Shown: positions 1 to 10,802 of the stretch, one piece after another | Layout: each line of letters opens with the position of its first letter | Position numbering within the stretch: position 1 is the stretch's first letter | Source of the DNA: Helianthus annuus | Lineage: Eukaryota > Streptophyta > Magnoliopsida > Asterales > Asteraceae | NCBI RefSeq assembly: GCF_002127325.2 | Contig: NC_035440.2 | Span: 70,369,819-70,433,818, forward strand | Reading direction: 5' to 3' | Length of the DNA: 64,000 bases | Made by a program: the position numbers and the translations under genes | Notes under the pieces: generated by a model | Databases searched by the model: none | What the model saw: the letters and a program-made list of their open reading frames with translations, nothing else | What the model was told of the DNA's origin: nothing

Positions 1-781
1 CTACCTGGTCGGGGGTTAAGGGAACGGTTTGGTAAGAGTCTTGCCATTGTTCAGTGTATAGATCCTGCAAAGGACCTGGGTCAAATTTAGTAGGACCTCC
101 TTCAATACCCAAAGGTATTGGATTGCGGGGGTCCAAACTTTTTGATCCCCTCATAAGTTAAACTACTATTAAAACTTTAACCGAGCTACTTAGGATTGTA
201 TCCCTGCTGACTCAGACTACTTAGCTGAGGGTAACATCGCCTTCAAAAGAGGGGCCTACCACATTATGCATTAATAACTTAATTAATTATCTTTCAATAA
301 TCCGACCCTTTAGGATTGTATCCTTGCTGACTCAAACTACTGGGTTGAGGGTAACGTCGCCTTTAAAAGAGGGGCCTACTACAATAACTAAGATAATCTC
401 TTAAACAAGTGCAAAAGTGCGAAAATAATCAAAGGTTACACTATACATGAGTGGGATCCAAGTGATTCATCTTGTCTATATGTTTTTACTTTTATTTAAT
501 TTTTCAGCATTGCAGTTAGTTTTATTTTTTCTTAGTTTAAAAACCTTTTTCTAACATTTTGATTTGATTAGATGTTGAGGATAAACCGGTACTAAAAGCT
601 CTTGTGTCCTTGGACGACCTCGGTATCTTACCAACACTATACTACGTCCACGATGGGTGCACTTGCCCATATGTGTGTTTAGTGTTAGTAAATATCGTGT
701 TTTATAAATTTAAAACTTGGCTAAAAAGTGTAAAAGGGCTTAAAATATATACCTAAAATATAACACACTTCACGCACATCA
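1..781 (+). repeat. Left LTR (5' part cut by window edge)
   Basis: From base 239 on it matches the right copy at 2337-2871 closely. It contains an internal tandem duplication of about 120 bp: the segment starting AGGATTGTATCC at 192 recurs at 312, each followed by a GAGGGGCCTAC segment. The right LTR holds only the second unit and the end of the first, so either it is truncated or the left one expanded. Confidence 0.7.
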
Positions 782-787
782 AGTTTT

Positions 788-805
788 TGGCGCCGTTGCC
801 GGGGA
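788..805 (+). other. Primer binding site for tRNA-Asp(GUC)
   Basis: TGGCGCCGTTGCCGGGG is the complement of the 3' end of plant tRNA-Asp including CCA. It lies six bases downstream of the LTR end, the usual position for minus-strand priming. Confidence 0.85.
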
Positions 806-908
806 CACAAGGATTTTAAGAAAGTTAGAAATCAACGGCCTAATCATTTTTTCTATTTTCTTTTTTTTTTTTAGGATTTCTTAATTTTTCAGCTTCTGCA
901 GAACTCAG

Positions 909-2281
909 CACGGGCCGTGCCCGCTGAACACGCCCCGTGCCCAATCTTTGGAACTGTCAATCTTGTTTTAAGTCAGACAGTAAGCTGAACAGGGGGCCGT
1001 GCCCACTCAACACACCCCCGTGCCCAAGATTCAGTTACTGAAAACAGAACCGTAAGATCCCGACGGTTGGTAATTTCTGACACAAAAATGAGTGATAATG
1101 ATCTTTTTTACTTTCGGCACTCTTATGGTACGTGGTGTCAATTATGTGGAGGCGGTCATAAAGAATTAGAATGTTATTTTCTAAATTATAAGCCTCACTA
1201 TATAGACCCATCATTTTCCTGTAGCCTTAAGAGGGGCGAAAGTAAAAATAATCCTTATCTCTCCCTCGAAGGCGCCCAACCAGATATTTTAGGAGAAATG
1301 CTTCTTGATGAACTATTTCAACTAGAAGATCTGATTCTTAATTGGTTAGAAGAGCTTAAGATGGATTTCCTTAATTCATCTCAAGACAATGACCAAGAAG
1401 AAGTGTTGGGATCGCATTCAAACAACCTCGTTGCTCCCGATAATACCTTCAACTCTAGCGAAGACTTGGACGATAGTCGTCCCTGTGCCGATTATGCCGT
1501 GAAGGACTCCCCATCGACTTCGTTCGATGCATACATAGACCTGAGCGCTTCGGCATACACCTTCTTTAACAAGAGCCCGGAAAAGGGTTGGACTTGTCCA
1601 CCTAGATTTAGCATAGGAATCACCCTCACCGACAACCTCTTGCGTTCTCGTCTTAATCTAGATCAATTAAGGTATCTTAGGCACTTTGGGGCTGTTCCAT
1701 CCAGCAAGGAACCACCCGATCCGGATAAGTTCCTTAAAAATAGATAAACTTCATAATCAGCCTTTTGACACGGGGCCGTGCCCAGCCAACACGCCCCCGT
1801 GTCCACCAAAAGATTCCTTTCTGACTTCGCGTCAGAATACGGACAAACTGTGTCAGGATTCTGTCTGCACACGGGGCCGTGTCCAGCATGCTGTCGTTTT
1901 CTATAAATGCAGCCAAGAATCCTGCACATTTGGACCATCCAGGGACAGAGATTTGAAGGGATCTTCTCTCCTACCATCCTAGGTATGTTCTAAAAGAAGG
2001 TTCCAACAACCATCTTGTCCTTTCCTCTTTTATTCATTTCCTTCTTCATCTTTCTCCAAAAACCTCCATTAAAGCTTGAGATTTCAAGCTATATTGCAAG
2101 GATTATTGAGATTTGTTCAAAGAATCTTGTTAAAAATAAGTTGTACAACATTGTTTTTAAGTTACTATTGTTCAAAAAGGCTTCACAAGTTAGAGAAATA
2201 ACTTAAAACTTCAAGATTCCTTGTTGCAAAATTCTGCAGAAAGATGAACACGGGGCCGTGCTCATTGAGCACGGGGCCGTG
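909..2281. repeat. Dispersed CACGGGGCCGTG palindromes
   Basis: The near-palindrome CACGGGGCCGTG is exact at 1769, 1870, 2249 and 2270, with variants near 909 and 989. Most copies are followed within about 25 bases by a pyrimidine-rich partner such as CACGCCCCCGTG. All copies lie outside the ORF, in the leader and in the region before the right LTR. Function unknown; they could fold in RNA. Confidence 0.7.
1088..1747 (+). CDS. Gag-like protein with zinc-knuckle motif, retroelement ORF
   Basis: This 219-codon ORF is the only open frame in the short element. Near the N-terminus (residues 17-29) it has CQLCGGGHKELEC, a C-x2-C-x3-H-x4-C cluster like the knuckles in gag proteins of plant Tat/Athila elements. 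The middle is acidic and Ser/Asn rich (about residues 95-160), and the C-terminus is a basic segment ending KFLKNR. No protease or polymerase motif is present. I chose the ATG at 1088; the frame is open slightly upstream but only with a TTG start. The open frame in an otherwise gutted element suggests either recent insertion or selection for an RNA-binding role. The assignment to gag rests on the cysteine cluster and context, not on whole-length similarity. Confidence 0.55.
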   Translation: MSDNDLFYFRHSYGTWCQLCGGGHKELECYFLNYKPHYIDPSFSCSLKRGESKNNPYLSLEGAQPDILGEMLLDELFQLEDLILNWLEELKMDFLNSSQDNDQEEVLGSHSNNLVAPDNTFNSSEDLDDSRPCADYAVKDSPSTSFDAYIDLSASAYTFFNKSPEKGWTCPPRFSIGITLTDNLLRSRLNLDQLRYLRHFGAVPSSKEPPDPDKFLKNR

Positions 2282-2336
2282 TCCAAAGTACTGTTTCATT
2301 AAAATAAGCTGTTTCGGTTTATTTTCGTAGAATGTT

Positions 2337-2871
2337 GCCTTCAAAAGAGGGGCCTACCACATTATGCATTAATAACTTAATTAATTATCTTTCAATAATC
2401 CGACCCTTTAGGATTGTATCCTTGCTGACTCAAACTACTGGGTTGAGGGTAACGTCGCCTTCAAAAGAGGGGCCTACTACAATAACTAAGATAATCTCAT
2501 AAACAAGTGCGAAAATAATCAAAGGTTACACTACACATGAGTCGGATCCAAGTGATTCATCTTGTCTATCTGTTTTTACTTTTATTTTATTTTTCAGCAT
2601 TTTAGTTAGTTTTATTTTTTCTTAGTTTAAAAACCTTTTTCTAACATTTTGATTTGATTAGACATTGAGGATAAACCGGTACTAAAAGCACTTGTGTCCT
2701 TGGACGACCTCGGTATCTTACCAACACTATACTACGTCCACGATGGGTGCACTTGCCCATATGTGTGTTTAGTGTTAGTAAATATCGTGTTTTATAAATT
2801 TAAAACTTGGCTAAAAAGTGTAAAAGGGATTAAAATATATACCTAAAATATAACACACTTCAGGCACATCA
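2337..2871 (+). repeat. Right LTR (5'-truncated)
   Basis: It matches 239-781 almost throughout, including the final CACATCA. No clear polypurine tract precedes it, and the sequence before 2337 does not match the left LTR, so the 5' portion appears to be missing. Confidence 0.7.
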
Positions 2872-4919
2872 ATGACCATCTGATCGGATGGCCATCCGAT
2901 TGGAGTGACATCCGATCCGACACATGGCACTCTTTCCTCTTTTAGCAACCTATAAATACCCCCTGTCACATCACCAAAGTGATGTGACAGCTCTCTCTCG
3001 TCCGACCAGCGTTCTAGCCCTCTTTTCTCTCGATTTCTCGCGATTCTTGTAAGTTTTCAACTCAAATCTTGTACTTCTATGATCTACATACACTTCTTCA
3101 TCATTTTCACCTTTGAATCTTCACTTTTAACCGTTAAATCAGCGGATTCGAGGTGTTCTAGGATGATGTCATCATGGGGTTCTTATGAACTTTAAGCTTT
3201 GACCTCATTCCACCAAGAACAACTCAGATCTAAAGGAGTTCCACAAGATTAAACGTTGTTTTTGCATAGATCTAAACTTTTTCAAAGTTAAAAGGATTGA
3301 AAGGTGTTTTTCCAACCTTCTTTCAACTCTTTTACACTCAATAGCTCAAAACCGATAGAATCGGAGCTCGTTCAGGCCTTCTACTCTTCTCTAGTGATGT
3401 GTCGGTTTGAGATCTGATTCCTATCAACGAGACAGCCGATTTCGGGTTGAACATGAAACCACCCGTCACGAACAGTTAACTGATCAGATTGGGGTGATTC
3501 CCGTTCGATCGGGTAACCTGGGTCTGAGGGAGTTTTTCGTTGTTCTACACGTTGTCATACCGTCTCGAGCTAACCGCAAAACTTTCAAAACTTAACAAAT
3601 ATTCAAGTTGCAAAACGATCAGATCACGGGATGGATCGTCGTCCGATCGGATTGCCATCCGATCGTTTTGACATCCGACCGAACCGCAATCCGATCGGAT
3701 TGCACTTGGTGTCCAACACTTAAACTTTTATAATTTTTAAAGATCATTAGTTCTAACGGATTGCTATCCGATCGGTAGACCATCCAATCAAAGGGCAATT
3801 CGGCTGTGAACTTGTTCTCTGAGAAATACCTCGCCGAACGGATCGCTATCCGATCGAACTGCCGTTCGATCGCACGACCTGAAAGGTAGAGATACTTCTC
3901 TGATTTTAAAAAGCTATAACAAAAACTTCAAAGCCATCATACATAATCACATCCATCCCAAACGAGTAGCAAACCGATCGAATGGCCATCCGAACGGATG
4001 ACCGTCCGAACGGATTACCATCCGATCGAATGACCATCCGTTCGGATTGCCATCCGACCGGATCACCATTCGTCACTTGGTTCACTTGCACCGTTTTACG
4101 CGCCGCTCTCCGCTTATGCTATCGTTAACTGTTCAGGCTTACTCTAAGCGCTCCCTTCAATCCAACACAGATCGTGTTTAGTAGCTACCGTCATCTGTGA
4201 GTATACTCGATCCCCTTTTGCTTTACGCACTTTTGGGTGTTACATACGTTACTTATTCAAATCACAATCGACACACAACGCAAACACTATTTATACGCTG
4301 ATCGTTATTACATGTTACGTGTTATTCGATGAATGCTTGTATGTTATGTTAACACAGTGATTGTTGCCTGACACCTTAGCAACGATCGTACTATAGTTTA
4401 GACTCGGCACCTGTCGTGGACAGGGGTTGTTAAGGGCTTTACTTCACGTGTCCCAGTGGGGATATGTGTTGCGCATTCTATAACTCGCAGTCACGTCTAT
4501 GCATATTTCATTGTCGATAACCTACTAGCCTACACTTGCTACATGTTACATGCTGGTTATGCGTAAACGCTTTCGAAATCTATTATACTATTAAACTTGT
4601 ATGCTCACCTTTACACTATGTGTATTGACCTCTATTTTAACGTATGTGACAGGTGTTTGAATGCTTAGGATGCTTGCTTGCTTTCATGGAATCGAGCTTA
4701 AGAGAGTCTAGAAACACACAATTTAAATCTGAGTTGTCGAAACAGTTTTATTTGTCTTTGAGATATCTATGTCTGTAATAATTGATTTTACTTGATGGGT
4801 TATGGTATGGGACATAATATTGACTATCCGATAATTTAGTTGTTATGGAATTTCTCTTCGACAATTTGTTTCGCTTAGTGTCGCGCCCCGGTGTTTCCGT
4901 TATCGGTTGGGGTGTGACA
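2872..4919 (+). repeat. Truncated or solo Ty3/gypsy LTR with GATCGGATGGCCATCCGATC arrays
   Basis: It ends GGTTGGGGTGTGACA at 4919, as do the gypsy LTRs at 43437, 49227 and 52408. It shares with the LTR at 49898-52408 a short inverted repeat around TGTCACATCAC (2966-2991 here, about 50578-50606 there) and clusters of GGATGGCCATCCGAT-type palindromes (about 2882-2915, 3634-3705, 3758-3800, 3838-3870, 3976-4065). No iMet primer site follows 4919, so no element body is attached. The 5' part (TGTAACGC start) is missing at the junction with the preceding element. Confidence 0.7.
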
Positions 4920-6160
4920 GACACATCGCATTGCGATGCTATTTTTTGGTAGTTTTCTTATTCATATAATATTTATTGTAGTATCATTGTGATAGATATA
5001 CATCAAAAGCGAAGTAATAGGGTAATCCATTTCATTGTGATGTGCATGGTTCGGTCGGTTCGGTTATTATCCTCAACTGAAGCTGAAACCAAAGTCATCG
5101 GTTGGTCTACTTTATTAACCAAACGGTTTTTGGCTAATCATTTCGGTTTGTTCGGTTAGATTGACGGTTTTTGGTTTGGTTCATTTGATTTCAGTTAATA
5201 GCAAAAACCAAACGTTGGCTAAAATTTTTGCTTAGAAATACATGAAATAGAGGTATAAATACATGAAATAAAAGTATAAATATATGAAACAAAGATATAA
5301 AATATGAAATATAAGAATCAGAGGAATAAAAGCTATAAATATATGAAAATATAAATTATTTGGTTCGGTTCGGTTCATCTATTTTTTGTTAAACGAGAGT
5401 ACAAAACAATTGATAACTGGTTTTTTGTTAATTCAGTTTTTGGTTGATTTCAGTTTCGTCTGTTTTCGTTTTGGTTTAATTTAATGATTTAGTTATTGCT
5501 CACCGATAACCGGTTTTGGTTAATAACGATAGGCGCACGCGCGATGCAGCGGGAAACATAGACATTTTCACGATGTTAATTATTCGATTGGTTAGATTAT
5601 TATCCTCAACCGAAATTGAGGTCATCGATTAGTCTATTTTATTAACCAATCCATTCTCAGTTAACCGGTTTGGTTTATTCAGTTAGATTGACGCTTTTTG
5701 GTTTGATTCATTTAATTTCGGCTAATAGGCAAAACCAAACTTGGGCTAAAATGTTTGATTAGAAATATATGAAATTTAGGTATAAATACATGAAATGGAT
5801 GTATAGGTACATGAAATGGAAGTATACATACATAAAATAGGGATTAAAATATGAAATACATGAACCGAAGGTATACAAGCTAGAAATATATGAAAATAAG
5901 AATGGTTCGGTTCGGCTAATTTTGGTTAAATGAGGATACAAAAAATCGATAACCGTCTTTGGTTATTCAGTTTTAGTTAATTTAGTTTTTGGTGATTCAT
6001 TTCGGTTTCGGTTAATGATTCAGTTATTACTCACTCTTAGACACTTTTAGTCACGTGACATATCATTTTTTAATTAAAAAAACTATAGCAATACTATACT
6101 TAAATTAAAGAGAATAAAAACTCGTTTATATGGTGTCATTTAGTGTGTGTGTGTGTGTGT
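4920..6160. repeat. Interspersed repeat, copy 1, left part (CGGTT-rich dimer)
   Basis: Two related units (about 5040-5540 and 5580-6030) are rich in CGGTTCGGTT and each contains a tandem run of a ~20-bp unit like ATGAAATAGAGGTATAAATA (about 5234-5350 and 5760-5900). The same arrangement and the same flank (ATTAAAGAGAATAAA near 6110) recurs at 35290-37730. Copy 1 resumes at 14564 after the TA-seated element cluster. Its class is not identified; no coding potential is seen. Confidence 0.65.
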
Positions 6161-6676
6161 AGGAGAAGGATCCGTTAGGAACCACCCTTTACTGCGAGAA
6201 CCGCGAGAACCAATGTGAACACAACCAAAAATATCTAAAAAAATCTAAAAAAACACACAATTTTTTTTTAATATTTTTTATGGTAAAATCGCTACTTTTT
6301 GTTATTAGAAAATTTTTTAAAAAATTGGCTACTAAAAGCAGCGATTTTACCATAAAAATATAAAAAAATTGTGTGTTTTTTAGATTTTTTTAGATTTTTT
6401 AGGGTTTAGGTTTTAGCATTTAGTCTGGGTGGGGGTGGGGTTTAGGTTTTTGGGGGGTGGGGGTTAGTTTTTTTTAGGTTTTTGGGGGGTTTAGCTTTTA
6501 GCATTTAGCTTGGGTAGGGGGGGGTTAGGTTTTTTTTGGAGGGGGGGTAGGTTTTTTTTCTGGGGGGGGGGAGGTGGGGGGTTAGGTTTTTTTAGATTTT
6601 TGGTGGTGTAGTGGGTCTATTTTATTGTGTTCACATTGGTTCTCGTGGTTCTCGCAATAAAGGTGGTTCTCGCATG

Positions 6677-6680
<4 letters not shown>
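6161..6680. mobile_element. Small TA-associated inverted-repeat element
   Basis: The left end (GGATCCGTTAGGAACCACC, about 6168) and right end (reverse complement GTTCATGCGAGAACCACC) share the inner core GAGAACCGCGAGAACCAATG but differ in their outer ~18 bases. The same two different ends occur in opposite order on the 6-kb element at 8479-14506, so this is a deleted relative in the other orientation. The interior is AT-rich with G-rich runs (6420-6590) and a short inverted repeat, and has no genes. It borders (TG)n on the left and (TA)n on the right. Confidence 0.7.

Positions 6681-6754
<74 letters not shown>
6681..6754. repeat. (TA)n microsatellite
   Basis: About 37 uninterrupted TA units lie between two inverted-repeat elements. 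Confidence 0.95.
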
Positions 6755-6757
<3 letters not shown>

Positions 6758-7146
6758 GGCTGCTAGAATGAAAACCACCCCGAGTTGTAAGAACCGCGAG
6801 AACTACACCCCACGGAGCGCCGTTCGCCATGATTTTTTTTTTACAAGTAGATGTGTGTATTATAAACACAGCCGTAAAAAATCATGGCGAACGGCGCTCC
6901 GTGGGGTGTAGTTTTTTACACCATAAGTTTGGTGTTTTTTAATTTTTTTTCTTTTTTCTTTTTTTTTTCACCAAACTTGTGGTGTAAAAAACTACACCCC
7001 ACGGAGCGCCGTTCGCCAAGATTTTTTACGGCTGTGTTTATAATATACACATCTACTTGTAAAAAAAATCATGGCGAACGGCGCTCCGTGGGGTGTAGTT
7101 CTCGCGGTTCTTACAACTCGATGTGGTTTTCATTCTAGCGGCTCCC
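6755..7146. mobile_element. Foldback element in (TA)n, with nested hairpins
   Basis: The two halves are nearly perfect inverted repeats of about 180 bases around an A/T-rich centre (6928-6968). Each half contains its own inverted pair of a ~30-bp block beginning CTACACCCCACGGAGCGCC, giving four alternating copies (about 6804, 6880, 6991, 7067). The termini (GCTGCTAGAATGAAAACCAC) are symmetric. The segment AAGAACCGCGAGAAC near each end resembles the core of the neighbouring elements. No coding capacity. (TA)n flanks both sides. Confidence 0.8.
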
Positions 7147-7384
7147 TATATATATATATATATAGAGTAGGGATCCTGCGGAAAGTGTGTTTTTCCTAGA
7201 AAGTGTAGGAAGCGATCTGGGCCATTATATGAGTGTGTTTAATGGCTTAGATCAAATGGATGGCATTTTCGTAATATCTAAGTTATATAATTAGAGACTT
7301 TTAATATAGTGAGGGTATTTTGGTAATTGGAAGTGTTTTAAATCAGTTAAGAAACTGCCATATCAATAACTAATCCCTAAATTC

Positions 7385-7630
7385 ATGCGATTTCCCCTCT
7401 TTCTCTCTCTCTCTCCCTCTCTAAACCCACATCCAAAAACCTCAAAACGGTGATGGCCGCAACACACAGTGGAGGAGGGATTTTGTGGGGTTAGGTGGCG
7501 GCGCAGGATGGCGCTGTGGTGGTGGTGCTCAGCGACCAGAAGGGGGTAGGCAGAGAGGAGCGGCTGGGGTGACGCCGCCGCCGACGATCAGTCAAGGTTT
7601 CCGGCGAGCCCTTTTCGAATCCAGGTCAGT
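7385..7630 (+). other. Possible captured 5' exon of a host gene
   Basis: Within an AT-rich element this stretch has a CT-microsatellite leader (7396-7420) like plant 5' UTRs, an ATG at 7453 and GC-rich sequence. A consensus donor (CCAG then GTCAGT near 7625) follows. The frame from the ATG closes after 13 codons, while another frame stays open from about 7485 to 7684. Together this looks like a captured exon that is no longer coding. No gene of origin is recognised. Confidence 0.3.
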
Positions 7631-7782
7631 CTCATTTAACTCTAGGTTACCCGATTCACTTTCGTATCTTCGTTGTATGATTTAAGGTTGATGTGTTTTA
7701 CCATTTTAATATTGATGATGACAGTATGTTGAAGACGAAGACACTGGGTTGTGTTGAAGACGAAGACACTGACAGTGTGTCC

Positions 7783-8140
7783 AGCAATCTGCTTGTTGTT
7801 AAAACACAATGTCAAGAAATCTTCTTGCTATTAAAACACAGCGTCAAGAAATCTGCTTGCTGTTAAAACACAATGTCAAAAAATCTGCTTGCTGTTAAAA
7901 CACAATGTCAAGAATCCTCCAGCAATCTGCTTGCTGTTAAAACACGGCGTCAAGAAATCTGCTTGCTGTTAAAACACAGCGTCAAGAAATCTGCTTGATG
8001 TTAAAACACAATGTCAAGAAATCTGCTTGCTGTAAAAACACAATATCAAGAATCCTCAAGAAATATGCTTGCTGTTAAAACACAACGTCAAGAAATATGC
8101 TTGCTGTTAAAACACAATGTCAAGAATCCTCCAGCAATGT
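7783..8140. repeat. Minisatellite, ~33-bp unit, about 10 copies
   Basis: Tandem copies of a unit like AAATCTGCTTGCTGTTAAAA followed by CACAATGTCAAG; I count ten copies of the TTAAAACAC core. Units vary by point changes and by a CTCCAGC insertion. Confidence 0.9.
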
Positions 8141-8402
8141 TGTAAAATCTTTTTTTATGAATTCCTGTGAATACGTTGTATGGATTGTATGATTTAAATT
8201 GAAACTGTCAATTTGAATTAAATGGGATATTTAGTTTCCATAATTTTCTGGTTAGTTAGTTATCCTAATAAAATAATCCATAATTAAAATAATATTCAAA
8301 TTACACAATTGCCCTTTTAGTTAAAATCTTTCAATGCCACATGTCGCGTTCTTATTGCTTCCTAGACTTTCTAGGAAAAACACACTTTCTACCCAACTCC
8401 TA

Positions 8403-8405
<3 letters not shown>

Positions 8406-8478
<73 letters not shown>
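8406..8478. repeat. (TA)n microsatellite
   Basis: About 35 TA units separate the 7165-8405 and 8479-14506 elements. Confidence 0.95.
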
Positions 8479-8485
<7 letters not shown>

Positions 8486-8939
8486 GTTCATGCGAGAACC
8501 ACCCTTATTGTGAGAACCGCGAGAACCAATGTGAACAGGGGGCAATTTTGTAAATACATAACAAAAATTAAATCAGCTATCACTTCCCCACTTACTGGAC
8601 TTCAAACAGCAATTAAATCCTCTTTTTTTTTCAGTTCACGTCCAACACTCCAAAATTCTACAAACTTCTTCATCCAGTTCATATCCAACACACCAGAATC
8701 TCCAAAATTCGCCATGTCAATCTTACCATTCATTGTGTATTCGTCGTGTAATCGAAATTAGGGCAATAAGAACATAATAATCGATCACATATTCGTCATC
8801 TGCTCAAAATTAGGGCAATAAGAGCATAATCATCGAAGGCTCTGCCACAATTAGGAAGAATCTGAAGAACAAACGTCCAATTGACAGATTATTCAGTGTC
8901 GCTACACCGTTGTGAAAATTTGTAAGTTTATACTCTTTG

Positions 8940-9880
8940 TTTTGCAGTTTTATATGATAACATGACGCTTAATCGTCGATTCAGATTTTTATATGTTAAT
9001 ATGACGCTTAAATCATCGTTTCATATCTGTACTAGTGAAAATTGTGTGATATATATGATTGTTGAGGGATTAGGGGTGACTGTTGTGCTAGAACTATATG
9101 TAATGTGGTATTTATGTGTTTTTCTGTATGTAGTTTTGTTACTGATTAATGTTAGATATGATTGGTGGTAATACGAAATTTGATTTGGTAAGGGTTAGGG
9201 TTTTTATTGAAGCAAACTTGTGGGTCATCCGTGTTAATGCACATGTGCATAGTTATGCATATATGTATATTTTGCCAGATTAGGTTAATAAGGTCAATCA
9301 TGTTGATGCAAATGTGTATAATTATGCATATGTGCATAATTTGTCAGGATAGGTTAATAAGGTAATTCATGTTGATGCACATGTGCATAGTTATGCCATG
9401 CACATGTGCATAGTTATGCCATGCACATGTGCATAGTTTGCGAGAATTTGTCAACTTGCACGTTTATATGTTAACATGACGCTTAATGGTCGATTCAGAT
9501 ATTTTATATGTGAATATGAGGCTTAAATCTTAGTTTCATATATGTATTAGTGAAATTGTAGTGATGTATATAATTTTTTAGGGATTAGGGGCGACTGTTG
9601 TGATATCACGATCTCTAATGTGGTATTTATGTGTTTTTTGTATGTAGTTTTGTTATTGATTAATGTTAAATATGATTGGTGGTAATACGAAATTCAATTT
9701 GTTAAGGGTTAGGGTTTTTTTATTGAAGCAAATTTGTAGATAAGATCAGTCATGTTAATGCACATGTGCATAGTTGTGCATATATGCATATTTTGCTATA
9801 TTAGTTTAACAAGGTCAGTCACATTGATGAAAATGCGTATAATTATGCACATATGCATAATTTGATAAAATAGGTTAATA
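8940..9880 (+). repeat. Tandem segmental repeat, ~520-bp unit
   Basis: The segment beginning near TATGTTAACATGACGCTTAA at about 8940 recurs at about 9460 with the same order of motifs through AAGGGTTAGGGTTTTT and the TGCACATGTGCA cluster. A third partial copy resumes after the LINE at about 10830. Confidence 0.8.
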
Positions 9881-9896
9881 AGGTCAATTATGCACA

Positions 9897-10802
9897 AAAC
9901 TCGTTTCCCAGATATATTTAGAATGGAACAAGATAAACGATGCCTGGTGGCGGACCGGTACAATCAGGATAATAAAAACTTAATGGGGGTTTGGAATTGG
10001 TCGAGAAGCCCAAGCTCGGCCGAAGATTTAATGGAATGGCACGAGTTGATCGGGCTCCTCGATAATGTCACTTTGTCCGATGGCAAAGATGGTTAGGAGG
10101 TAATGACTCTGATTTTTCGGTCAAGACTGTCAATAACTTCCTGTATAACGGCTCCGATTTCAGCAGCAGGCACGTTGTGAAATGGTCGAAATGGATCCTA
10201 AAAAATGAAATCTTTTTTGTTTGGAGGGCGGTTTTAGATCGTATTCCCATGTTGACTGCACTTCGGGATCGGAACTGTTAGGGCAGAGACGTGAAATGTT
10301 GTCTGAGTGACGATGGCGATGAAACAAATGAACACCTTCTTTGTTCGTGCAGGGTAGCGTCAACTGTCTGTTATCACATCAGTCAGTGGTGCAAGGTGAG
10401 TCCTTGTATTCTGTTTTTGGCTAAAGATATCATAATTGCCTCTGAGTTTTGCAATCTGGATAGAGAAGTGAAAGATGATTTACATGGCATTATGTTCGTG
10501 ACAAGTTGGTTTATATGGTTAGCCAGGAACAATAAAAGGTTCTCGGAGACTCAAGTTAAACCCGGAGAGATTATCCGTAATATTAAGTCCGTCAGTTTTT
10601 TATGGTATAAGAATCGGTTCAAAAATAGGTCCGTGAATTGGGAAAAATGGTGTAGTTTCGATATAAGGTAGCTGCTAGTTTTCGGTCTTTAGGTTCTTGT
10701 GTTGAGTTGTTGTTTTTCATCTTGCTGTAGTGGTTGGTTCGACCGCCTCTGTTTTGGAGGTTGGCTTCTGTGAATAACATTTACATTTAAAAAAAAAAAA
10801 AC
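9897..10802 (+). mobile_element. 5'-truncated LINE (L1-type) insertion
   Basis: It ends in a poly(A) run (10789-10801) and is flanked by TTATGCACA at 9888-9896 and 10803-10811, a nine-base target duplication. The translated sequence resembles the C-terminal end of plant L1 reverse transcriptase proteins with the zinc-binding zf-RVT domain: a W-x-x-L-K-x-E-I-F-F-V-W-R block, then a cysteine/histidine segment with NEHLLCSC, then KVSFLWYKNR-type tail sequence. The frame is broken by a stop (TAG at about 10279) and frame changes, so it is dead. The repeated TTATGCACA motif in the host makes the target duplication slightly less certain. Confidence 0.75.

Larger units (their letters stand above)
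1..2871 (+). mobile_element. Non-autonomous LTR retrotransposon with tRNA-Asp primer site
   Basis: Two direct repeats (1-781 and 2337-2871) end alike in CACATCA and flank about 1.5 kb of internal DNA. A primer binding site for tRNA-Asp follows the left copy. That primer is typical of the Tat/Athila side of the Ty3/gypsy group. The interior holds one gag-like ORF and no protease, reverse transcriptase or integrase, so the element must be moved by a relative. It stands immediately before a gypsy LTR fragment at 2872, which it probably invaded; the five bases after its right end are ATGAC, but the left flank is outside the window so a target duplication cannot be tested. Confidence 0.75.
7165..8405. 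mobile_element. TA-seated inverted-repeat element, ~1.24 kb
   Basis: The left end (GAGTAGG at 7165) and right end (its complement at 8399-8405) are followed inward by matching AAAGTGTGTTTTTCCTAGAA segments; the outermost ~15 bases differ partly. (TA)n flanks both sides. The interior holds a CT-rich and GC-rich segment resembling a host gene's first exon (7385-7625) and a minisatellite (7783-8140). No transposase is seen, so it is non-autonomous. Confidence 0.7.

Noticed and set aside
6884..7138. Open frames across the foldback element
   Set aside because: They exist on both strands because the sequence is an inverted repeat; composition is F-runs and repeats.
7783..8140. CRISPR-like array of about ten ~33-bp units
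   Set aside because: The units abut without unique spacers, and the context is a plant transposon; it is a minisatellite.
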